From positions 4,092,001 through 4,156,000 of the forward strand of contig NZ_CP117877.1 of assembly GCF_028736115.1 (NCBI RefSeq): 64,000 nucleotides of DNA. Reading direction: 5' to 3'. Each line of letters begins with the position of its first letter. Position 1 is the stretch's first letter. Below, piece after piece: positions 46,932-54,468 of this stretch. The DNA is from Mucilaginibacter sp. KACC 22063. GTDB lineage: Bacteria; Bacteroidota; Bacteroidia; Sphingobacteriales; Sphingobacteriaceae. The position numbers and the translations under genes were made by a program. Under the pieces are notes generated by a model, which saw only the letters and a program-made list of their open reading frames with translations, did not search any database and had not been told where the DNA came from.

Positions 46932-48467
46932 ATGCATCAACAACAACGCGCCGGCTTAACTACCCAGGCTACTGAATTCTTCTCAAAACTATTTGATACC
47001 AGCGACTGGCCTCCGCGCTGGCATTGCGGCACCTGGTCTGATTTTCATGGCTGGTTATATATCATATCCGATCTGCTGATATGGGCATCTTATTTTTTAA
47101 TACCTGTGTTATTGATACGCATGGTAACAGGCCGCAAAGACATGCCTTTCCCGAAAATCGTGTGGCTGTTCGGCGCTTTCATTATTCTATGCGGTACAAC
47201 CCATCTTGTTGATGCCATTATTTTTTGGTGGCCTGCCTACCGTTTAAGCGCATTGATCCGCTTGCTAACGGCCATTATATCTGTATTTAGCGTATATGCT
47301 TTGTATCGTATACTGCCAATGGTGTTTTCGTTAAGAACGGTAAAAGATCTGGAGCATGAAATAAACGAACGCCGTATTGTGGAAGAAAAGCTTGCCGCAA
47401 GCGAATTTCTGCTTTCTGAAGCCGGCCGCGTTAGTAAAGCAGGCGGCTGGGAGTTTGACCGGCGTACACGACAGCTGACCTGGTTAAAAACTGTTTATGA
47501 TATTTTTGAACTGCCTTATAATACTGATCTTAACGATATTGATGTTGCATCGTTTTTTAACGAGCCTTACAAACAACAATTACTTACAGCTACACACGAA
47601 GCGGTAAAGCAAAAACGCCGCTTAGACCTTGAACTGTTACTTACCACCGCTCAGAACAACCCTATTTGGGTACGTATCATCGGCGAAGCGGTTTTAGATG
47701 ACCATGCGAACGTAATTAAACTGCGTGGCGTATTAATTGACATCAATAAGTATAAACTAAATGAGCTTGCACTTAACCAGTCGCTGGCATTGCTTAGCCA
47801 ACAGAACCAGCAGCTCAAAAACTTCACGCATATTTTATCACATAATATACGTAACCATGCAAGTAATATGTCGCTGCTGTGCAGCTTTATAGAAGAACCT
47901 GTAGGCAGTGATAACAATGCTGAAATCTTCGATAAGATGAGCAATGTTTCATCTGCGCTAAACAATACGCTCGATGATTTGTCTACAGCATTAAAAATAA
48001 GAGAAGGCGGTGTACATTCAGAGGAGTTAAGCTTTACAGAGATAACCAATGATGTATTAAACGTTATGAATATGGACCTGGAAACTAACAAGGCGATGAT
48101 AAGTACCGATTTCCAGGTCGACAAGGTTAATTTTCCGGGTATCTATCTGGAAAGCATCATTATGAATCTTGTATCAAACAGTATTAAATACCGAAAACCC
48201 GATCAACTACCTGTGATAAAGTTAAGTACTTACAAGAATACCGCAAACGATACCGTTTTAGAATGCAGCGACAATGGTATTGGCATTGACCTGCATTTAC
48301 ACGGACAAAAAATATTTGGTTTATATAAAACCTTCCACAAGCATAAAGACGCGCACGGCATAGGCCTTTTTTTAGTGAAGAACCAGATAGAATCTCAGGG
48401 AGGATTTATTGAGGTAGAGAGCACACCCGGAAACGGCACAACATTTAAAATAACGTTTAATGATTAA
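46932..48467 (+). CDS. Histidine kinase with an ethylene-receptor-like membrane sensor and PAS domain
   Basis: 511 residues from the ATG. Residues 41-135 form three membrane helices matching the ETR1 sensor: YIISDLLIWASYFLIP, then FGAFIILCGTTHL. The ETR1 residues needed for copper and ethylene binding (Asp25, Tyr32, Ile35, Pro36, Phe58, Ile62, Cys65, His69) are all here at a constant offset of 22: Asp47, Tyr54, Ile57, Pro58, Phe80, Ile84, Cys87, His91. A PAS domain follows (about 155-275). The phospho-acceptor is His304 in LSHNIRNHASN; the ATPase has Asn412/416, DNGIG (447-451) and HGIGL (475-479). The last eight bases overlap the regulator gene. Confidence 0.88.
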   Translation: MHQQQRAGLTTQATEFFSKLFDTSDWPPRWHCGTWSDFHGWLYIISDLLIWASYFLIPVLLIRMVTGRKDMPFPKIVWLFGAFIILCGTTHLVDAIIFWWPAYRLSALIRLLTAIISVFSVYALYRILPMVFSLRTVKDLEHEINERRIVEEKLAASEFLLSEAGRVSKAGGWEFDRRTRQLTWLKTVYDIFELPYNTDLNDIDVASFFNEPYKQQLLTATHEAVKQKRRLDLELLLTTAQNNPIWVRIIGEAVLDDHANVIKLRGVLIDINKYKLNELALNQSLALLSQQNQQLKNFTHILSHNIRNHASNMSLLCSFIEEPVGSDNNAEIFDKMSNVSSALNNTLDDLSTALKIREGGVHSEELSFTEITNDVLNVMNMDLETNKAMISTDFQVDKVNFPGIYLESIIMNLVSNSIKYRKPDQLPVIKLSTYKNTANDTVLECSDNGIGIDLHLHGQKIFGLYKTFHKHKDAHGIGLFLVKNQIESQGGFIEVESTPGNGTTFKITFND

Positions 48468-48867
48468 GGTAAATAAACTTTGTGTAATTGATGACGATGA
48501 GATATACACCTTTACCGTTAAGCGTCTAATTAAACAAACAGGTGCAGCCGAAGAAACTCTTTTCTTTGAGAACGGTCAGATGGCTATAGATCATTTCGTG
48601 AACTACCAGCACCAACCGGATATGTTACCAGAAGTTATTTTGCTGGATCTTAATATGCCTGTGCTTGATGGCTGGCAGTTTTTAGATCAGTTTACACAAC
48701 TGGTGCCTGCTTTTGATAAAAGCATTACCGTTTACATCGTAAGCTCGTCTATTGATGAAGCTGATTATATCCGGGCAAAGGCAATCAGAGAGGTTAGTGA
48801 TTTTATTGTAAAGCCAGTAAACGCAGACACTTTAAGAAACCTGGTCGGCCGTTTGAATGCCGCTTAG
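48460..48867 (+). CDS. Single-domain response regulator
   Basis: 135 residues: acidic pocket Asp11-Asp13, phospho-acceptor Asp63 in ILLDLNMP, the switch serine within SSS (95-97) and Lys118 in VKPV. No output domain, so it acts through protein partners or a phosphorelay. Its ATG lies inside the end of the kinase gene (eight-base overlap), so the two are a translationally coupled cognate pair. Confidence 0.93.
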   Translation: MIKVNKLCVIDDDEIYTFTVKRLIKQTGAAEETLFFENGQMAIDHFVNYQHQPDMLPEVILLDLNMPVLDGWQFLDQFTQLVPAFDKSITVYIVSSSIDEADYIRAKAIREVSDFIVKPVNADTLRNLVGRLNAA

Positions 48868-49142
48868 TGCATAGGCCCCATATGGAAACTATTTACGCAG
48901 GTACCAAAACCAATTATTAAAACAAGTAAACCTGCTAAGGCCCATGCCCACCTACTCTTCGCTATGGCCATAATGATACATACCACAAAGTGTATGATTG
49001 ATAATATGAAGGCAAAAAACACATTATCCTTATCAGACGCTACAAGGACAATGGTATACAATGCGAAGGCTAACAGGTTATAACCTAATATCGCAAGGTC
49101 TGGCGTGCGCTTTTTTGGTGGCTGTATAGGTTGCTCTGTCAT
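48864..49142 (-). CDS. Small membrane protein at the end of the Lgt-like/radical SAM operon
   Basis: 92 residues with three hydrophobic helices (about 17-37, 42-62, 68-83) after a proline-rich cytoplasmic start (TEQPIQPPKKRTPD). No family recognised. Its ATG overlaps the radical SAM stop codon by four bases (ATGA), a strong sign of coupled translation. Its own stop codon overlaps that of the convergent regulator gene. Confidence 0.75.
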   Translation of the reverse strand: MTEQPIQPPKKRTPDLAILGYNLLAFALYTIVLVASDKDNVFFAFILSIIHFVVCIIMAIAKSRWAWALAGLLVLIIGFGTCVNSFHMGPMH

Positions 49143-50536
49143 ACTGCTATTTCATTTCTTAAGGTTTCAAGATATGCCGCTTTATCATCCCGGTAAAACA
49201 GGTTCATGGTTTCAAACGGAATGATCTGCATGTCTTTATTTACAATATGCACGCATGATTTTTTAATGGCGCGCACATCAAAATTTTGCGCATCAATAAA
49301 GTTCATGATAATCACCCTGAACAGGTTATCATAACCAAGGCCCGGCGCATCAATCTGCGGCAGGCAGCACATAATAGAATGTAAATGCTCTTTGGCTACA
49401 TCAACAGAGTTACCTGTGCTAAACATATGCAGCAAGTGTTTTTTCAGTGTTTCATCCTGCTCATAAACAATGGTATTCCGCGAATTATCTAACAGGTCAT
49501 TCGGATCAATCATCCGGGTAAGCGGGAAAACGTTGCATCCTAATTTTAAGGCATAACCCATTACCAGCGCATCGGGGTTACAAGGTACCGGCAAAAGATC
49601 CTGCGCCGTAAAAACATTAGTTTGTTCAAGTATCGCCGTGCGCACCTCTGTCATGGTGTAACGGTCTGTAGCCGGATTAAAATTCTCTAAACGGCCTGCC
49701 TGTTGTGTAGGTTGAAGCGTAACGCCCCGTACGCAACGCTGCTGCAAAGCATAATCTATAATTGTGCCTATCTCGTCGGTATTTAAACCCTTTTGCAGGG
49801 TTACCACCAGCGTGGTTGACAGGTTATACTTATTCAGATGCTCGATAGCTTTAGCCCTTACCTCTCGAAGATCTTCGCCACGCAGCTGTTCTAACGCTTC
49901 CTTTTTAAACGAATCGAATTGCAGATAGATCTCAAAATCGGGCATGTAAGTGGCCAGCCTTTTAACAAACTCCTCATCTTTAGCTATACGGATGCCGTTG
50001 GTATTCACCATCAGGTGTTTGATCGGCTTCCGTTTGGCAATATCCAGTATCTCAAAAAACTGCGGATGCACGGTTGGCTCGCCACCGCTGATCTGTACCA
50101 CGTCTGGTTCACCCTCGTTGGCAACAATCACATCCAGCATCTGCTCAATTTCTTCAAGCGTACGGTGCCTGCCATAATGCGGCGATGACATAGCATAACA
50201 GGTTGGGCAACTTAAATTACAGCGGTCTGTAACCTCAATCACAGTAAGGCACGAGTGCTGCTCATGGTCGCGGCAAAGACCGCAGTCATAAGGGCAGCCG
50301 TAGTGCGTTTCGGCATTAAACTTCAAAGGCATTTCGCTGCGCTTGGCATAGTTGCGACAGTTTTTATAATACTCAATATCGGTGGCTATCAGCACCTTCT
50401 CAAAGCCGTGATGCCTGCAGTTTTTGAGCATATATACCTTATCATCTTCAAACACAATTTTTGCATCAACACGCCTTAAGCAGGTTGAACAAATGCTTAA
50501 AGTAAAATCATAATAAATATACGGACGCTCAGGCAT
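49139..50536 (-). CDS. Radical SAM enzyme of the Tes/MJ0619-like class
   Basis: 465 residues. The SAM cluster motif is Cys106-x3-Cys110-x2-Cys113 (CNLSCPTC), followed by SGGEPTVHPQ. A second CX3CX2C (CPYDCGLC, 81-88) precedes it with Cys96. An N-terminal rubredoxin-like part has Cys16, Cys19 and Cys40 around VYMLKNCRHHG. Further C-terminal cysteines (MCCLPQ) suggest more clusters. This layout fits the archaeal MJ0619 and tetraether synthase (Tes) group, which makes carbon-carbon bonds or adds methyl groups on unactivated carbons. The gene is sandwiched between, and overlaps, an Lgt-like gene and a small membrane protein gene, so a lipid-like substrate is plausible (inference). Confidence 0.85.
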   Translation of the reverse strand: MPERPYIYYDFTLSICSTCLRRVDAKIVFEDDKVYMLKNCRHHGFEKVLIATDIEYYKNCRNYAKRSEMPLKFNAETHYGCPYDCGLCRDHEQHSCLTVIEVTDRCNLSCPTCYAMSSPHYGRHRTLEEIEQMLDVIVANEGEPDVVQISGGEPTVHPQFFEILDIAKRKPIKHLMVNTNGIRIAKDEEFVKRLATYMPDFEIYLQFDSFKKEALEQLRGEDLREVRAKAIEHLNKYNLSTTLVVTLQKGLNTDEIGTIIDYALQQRCVRGVTLQPTQQAGRLENFNPATDRYTMTEVRTAILEQTNVFTAQDLLPVPCNPDALVMGYALKLGCNVFPLTRMIDPNDLLDNSRNTIVYEQDETLKKHLLHMFSTGNSVDVAKEHLHSIMCCLPQIDAPGLGYDNLFRVIIMNFIDAQNFDVRAIKKSCVHIVNKDMQIIPFETMNLFYRDDKAAYLETLRNEIAV

Positions 50537-51278
50537 AGGCTTTTTTTGATTTAAGGAACGGAAAAATAAAACTGGAGTAATAAATTAAACCAGCAATACA
50601 AGCTAACTGGATACTTGATAATCCGAAGCTAAAAAAATAATCGGGTTTAATAAACTCATCGCAAAATCTGAACAATAAGTAGCTCACCATTAATACTTTA
50701 AACTTACTACCATCTGCAAAATTGTGCTTTCTTTCTGTTATCAATAACGCGATCCAAAGTATCGCCCAAAACAATATTTCATACAAATTGGTAGGATGCC
50801 TGCGCACCCCATCGCCAAAATTAATTGCCCAGGGCAGGCTGCTTGGTGTACCATAAGTACCATCGGGCAAACCAGCAAAAAAGCAACCTAAGCGGCCAAT
50901 GATCATGGATAAACAGATGGGATACACCATTAAGTCGCCCGAAGAGGTATTTACTCCGATAATTTTCTTGGTAGCCTCTACCCCGACAAGCCCACCCAGC
51001 AAGCCGCCTACTATAGTCGTATTACCCATGAAGTAAACAATATTCATTTCTGAGAACTTATCCGGCCTTTCTAGTACCCCCAGAATATGCGAGCCTAAAA
51101 ATGCACCTATGGCAGCACCAATAAAAATAATCATCCGGTGCTGATCGCTGATGATGTCTTGCTTTTTATGCCGTAAATAAACATAAAACCTGTACCCTAT
51201 TGTATAAGCAAGCGTTTCGCATACAAAGTGTACAGGGATTTCGGCATTGCCGATGTGGATATTTACAGGAAAATGCAA
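50529..51278 (-). CDS. Divergent Lgt-superfamily membrane protein
   Basis: 249 residues with about seven membrane helices. It resembles prolipoprotein diacylglyceryl transferase in VGGLLGGLVG, MIIGRLGCFFAGLP, the RHPTNLYE segment and FRFCDEFIKPD. Residues important in E. coli Lgt seem changed: the His103 position in FHGG reads Val (IVGG), and Asn146 in GRLGNF is Cys (GRLGCF). It is therefore probably not the housekeeping Lgt but a relative acting on another acceptor. The stop codon overlaps the radical SAM start by eight bases. Confidence 0.82.
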   Translation of the reverse strand: MHFPVNIHIGNAEIPVHFVCETLAYTIGYRFYVYLRHKKQDIISDQHRMIIFIGAAIGAFLGSHILGVLERPDKFSEMNIVYFMGNTTIVGGLLGGLVGVEATKKIIGVNTSSGDLMVYPICLSMIIGRLGCFFAGLPDGTYGTPSSLPWAINFGDGVRRHPTNLYEILFWAILWIALLITERKHNFADGSKFKVLMVSYLLFRFCDEFIKPDYFFSFGLSSIQLACIAGLIYYSSFIFPFLKSKKAYA

Positions 51279-51331
51279 TTTATACTATCGTTTCCCAATA
51301 ATAGCGATTAAAGCGCTTAACTGAAATTTGT

Positions 51332-52009
51332 TTAAGGCGTTAACGGTTGTACCTTACGCTTTTCGGGCGGCAGCGCCATAAACTTTTTATAACTGTCGTT
51401 TATATAAGCCGCTAAAGAAGGGCCGCTATTGCTGCGGATAAATGCATAGCTTGGCCTGTAAAGCGTCATGAAATCATTAAGCTGCTCGCCTTTTAACGGT
51501 ATAATACTGGTGACATAAGCCCTGCTGAATGCCGAATCAATTGTACGCTCCTGCATCTCGCGTTTAAAGTATTCTTTTAAACGGCGGGCATTACGGGCAT
51601 CATGACTAAACCATGATGACGGTGAAAAAGGATAGACCTTGCTGCGTTCGTAAACTTCGGGATATTCTGCATGCGGGTCAAACTTTGAACTGGCACGGAT
51701 GCTTACCTCACGCAACTCTATCGACTGCAATGTTAGCTCCACATTCTTTGGGCGCAGGTCTGTTACATACAAGGTATCAGATACATAACCCGGCGAAGAA
51801 AAAACGATGAGGTTACCAGCCTGGGCACGTATCTCATATTTACCATTTTTATCGGTAAGAGTTATCTGTTTGTTATTGGTGTTTTTAACAAACACATTGC
51901 TCATTTTACCTTTGCCACCCGCTTCTGACACCACACCTTTTATGGTTTGCGCCTTTACATTTCCAAATGCTAAAAAGCTAATTACAACGGCTAATATCCA
52001 AAGTTTCAT
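51332..52009 (-). CDS. Secreted CarboxypepD_reg-like domain protein
   Basis: 225 residues from MKLWILAVVISFLAFGNVKA, a signal peptide; an upstream start adds five residues. Residues 21-95 form a carboxypeptidase regulatory-like beta sandwich (IKGVVSEAGGKGKMSNVFVK, LTDKNGKYEIRA), the module usually found at the front of TonB-dependent receptors. No barrel follows. The rest (EREVSIRASSKFDPH to the end) is helical and charged. Probably periplasmic or cell-surface; function unknown. Confidence 0.8.
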   Translation of the reverse strand: MKLWILAVVISFLAFGNVKAQTIKGVVSEAGGKGKMSNVFVKNTNNKQITLTDKNGKYEIRAQAGNLIVFSSPGYVSDTLYVTDLRPKNVELTLQSIELREVSIRASSKFDPHAEYPEVYERSKVYPFSPSSWFSHDARNARRLKEYFKREMQERTIDSAFSRAYVTSIIPLKGEQLNDFMTLYRPSYAFIRSNSGPSLAAYINDSYKKFMALPPEKRKVQPLTP

Positions 52010-52069
52010 AAAGCGTATAACCATTATTTAAACCATGAAGTTTTAAGAGGATAGAAATTATGTGTTAAA

Positions 52070-54043
52070 TTATTGCTGCCAGGTGTTATTGTCGGTATTG
52101 TAATCGGGCAAAGTATGGTCAGGGTCATAAGTTACAGATACGATCGGCTCCACAGACTGATACTTAAAGGTCCACTTGCTGCCTGTAGCCCAAACTTCTA
52201 CAGGTAATTTGATACGTTCGGTTTTGCCGCTTTGGGTTTTTATTTCCAAAGGTACGGGCATTGCCATACGATCAAGGTTTTGTATGGTGATCAGCGCACC
52301 TTTAGCCGGGTTGTTATCTACATAATGTACATCAGTAACTGCAACGTCCAGTTGCCAGTTATTTAAATACCATTCGCGCCAAAACCAGTTAAGACTTTCG
52401 CCAGATGCGTTTTCAATCGTGCGGAAGAAATCATCAGGAGTTGGATGCTTAAACGCCCAGCGTTTGATATACGTTTTAAAGGCATAATCAAACCGCTCGG
52501 GGCCAATGATCTGTCTGCGTAAAAAATTAAGCCCAAGCGCCGGTTTATCATAAACCAATATCCCGTTATCATATTCAACAATGTTATCAGGGGTGGTCAT
52601 GATAGGCGGCAAAGCCGGGTTCAGAAAATGTAATGCGGCGTTACTGGTCCAGTCTATCGGTTTATCGGCATATTCTCCATTATTAAAAGATTGAGTTGAC
52701 AGGACATTGATAAAGGTGTTAAAGCCTTCATCCATCCAGCCATACAACCGTTCGTTCGAACCAACAATCATCGGAAACCAGGTATGGCCAAACTCATGAT
52801 CGTTTACATCCCATAGCTCCTTACCCTTGCTTGTTGCACCGCAAAATACAATACCCGGATATTCCATACCGCTTACACGGCCGGCAACAGCGGTTGCCAC
52901 AGGGTAAGGATACTGGTACCATTTTGCAGAATTATATTCAATGGATTTCTTTACATATTCTGTTGAACGCTCCCATCCATTATCGCCGCTGCTTTCAGCA
53001 GGGTATGCAGATACCGCCAGGCATTTTTTACCGTCGGGCAAATCAACCTTCGCTGCATCAATTACAAATGCAGGTGACGATGCCCAGGCAAAATCACGTG
53101 CATTATCTATTTTAAAATGCCAGGTAAGTTCTGTTTTACCTACAGGCCGCGATGATGCTTTACCAACCTCGTTTGCAGTGCGTATCATCACTGTTTTTTC
53201 GCTACCTGCAGCTTCTGCCCAGCGCTGCTGCTGAACAGGCGTATAAACCTCCTGCGGATTTAATAACTCTCCCGATCCAAATACAATATGATTAGCCGGA
53301 ACGGTGATATTCACATCAAAATCGCCGTATTCCAGGTAAAACTCCGACGGGCCGTTATACGGTACCGTGTTCCATCCCATTACATCATCAAATACGCACA
53401 TGCGCGGGTACCACTGCCCTACTGTGAATATCTTTCCTTTGCGGCTATCATAAATGCCCATCCGGTCGCTGCCATAATCGGGCATGGTAAACGAGTATAT
53501 AATATTGACCACTACCCTTCCGCCGTTTGCAGGCAAAGTGTTAGGCAGAAACACCTGCATACGTGTTTCGCTGATCAGATACTTTACAGCTACACCATTT
53601 ATGGTTACTGCGCTGATCTTATAACCGGCATCAAACACCTGCCCAAAAGCATGGTTACGGCTGCCGCCTACAGGCTCCATTGCATAACCACGTGCATCTG
53701 GCTTGTAGAGGTTTTGATCCAGTTGCATCCACAAAAAGTCCATTTTTTGCGGGCTGTTGTTGGTATAAGTAAGTACTTCTGTACCGCTGATTTGTTTGGT
53801 GTTTTCATCCAGCCGGGCAGTTAGTTTATAATCGGCACGGTTTTGCCAATACAGCGGACCAGGCTCGCCGCTGGCGGCACGATAAGGTGTACCTTTTTCG
53901 GTATAGAATATCGGATTAAATAATTCGGATGGATTATATTTTGAAGGCAGTTTGGCAGATGAGCCAATATCTTGTGCATTACAAAAATTAAATGCGGCAA
54001 TAAAGGCCGGTAAAATACCAGCCAATGATAAATATTTTTTCAA
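52070..54043 (-). CDS. Secreted M1-family metallopeptidase, second copy
   Basis: 657 residues with signal peptide ([20 protein letters not shown], cut after CNA). Zinc site HEFGH begins at residue 416 and is followed after 18 residues by the glutamate of YGWMDEGFN. The N-terminal tail-to-barrel portion and the C-terminal beta domain match the M1 protein at 33573-35450, so the two are paralogues. Likely periplasmic or outer-membrane exposed; the peptide substrate is unknown. Confidence 0.9.
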   Translation of the reverse strand: MKKYLSLAGILPAFIAAFNFCNAQDIGSSAKLPSKYNPSELFNPIFYTEKGTPYRAASGEPGPLYWQNRADYKLTARLDENTKQISGTEVLTYTNNSPQKMDFLWMQLDQNLYKPDARGYAMEPVGGSRNHAFGQVFDAGYKISAVTINGVAVKYLISETRMQVFLPNTLPANGGRVVVNIIYSFTMPDYGSDRMGIYDSRKGKIFTVGQWYPRMCVFDDVMGWNTVPYNGPSEFYLEYGDFDVNITVPANHIVFGSGELLNPQEVYTPVQQQRWAEAAGSEKTVMIRTANEVGKASSRPVGKTELTWHFKIDNARDFAWASSPAFVIDAAKVDLPDGKKCLAVSAYPAESSGDNGWERSTEYVKKSIEYNSAKWYQYPYPVATAVAGRVSGMEYPGIVFCGATSKGKELWDVNDHEFGHTWFPMIVGSNERLYGWMDEGFNTFINVLSTQSFNNGEYADKPIDWTSNAALHFLNPALPPIMTTPDNIVEYDNGILVYDKPALGLNFLRRQIIGPERFDYAFKTYIKRWAFKHPTPDDFFRTIENASGESLNWFWREWYLNNWQLDVAVTDVHYVDNNPAKGALITIQNLDRMAMPVPLEIKTQSGKTERIKLPVEVWATGSKWTFKYQSVEPIVSVTYDPDHTLPDYNTDNNTWQQ

Positions 54044-54111
54044 AATTGTATAATGCAGTTTATAATTTGTTTAAACCGACAAATTAACGCATTATACAGC
54101 AATAATGACAA

Positions 54112-54459
54112 CTATTTCAGAAAGTGCTGTTTATAAGTATTTTCGTCAAAGCCGAAATATAAAAAGCCACCGTCTTCAATAACCGGGCGCTTAATCATAC
54201 TTATTTTTTCCTTTAATAAGGGCAATGCCTCTGTAGCGGATGTTACTTTCTCTTTTACCGCAGGGTCAAGCTGTTTCCAGGTAAGCCCCTGCTTGTTCAA
54301 AAACTTCTCGTAACCTGCCTTATCGTTCCACTCATTAAGCTTCTCATCGCTTACACCAAGCTTTTTAAAATCATGAAACTCATAATCAACATGATTAGCC
54401 TTTAGCCAGTCAAGCGCTTTTTTTACTGTGTTGCAGTTAGTAATGCCGTAAACTTTCAT
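54112..54459 (-). CDS. ArsC/Spx-family thioredoxin-fold protein (YffB type)
   Basis: 115 residues. The active-site cysteine is Cys9 in GITNCNTVKKALDWL; no second cysteine at CxxC, as in YffB-type members of the ArsC family. The C-terminal motif MIKRPVIEDGGFLYFGF contains the conserved Arg-Pro and glycine. The family includes arsenate reductases, but this subgroup is better seen as glutathione- or thiol-linked reductases of unknown substrate. No arsenic genes are near. Confidence 0.85.
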   Translation of the reverse strand: MKVYGITNCNTVKKALDWLKANHVDYEFHDFKKLGVSDEKLNEWNDKAGYEKFLNKQGLTWKQLDPAVKEKVTSATEALPLLKEKISMIKRPVIEDGGFLYFGFDENTYKQHFLK

Positions 54460-54468
54460 ACCGCAAAC

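Noticed and set aside
53288-53824. 178-codon plus-strand frame opposite the second M1 peptidase
   Set aside because: Shadow of a confidently assigned gene; no protein-like features.
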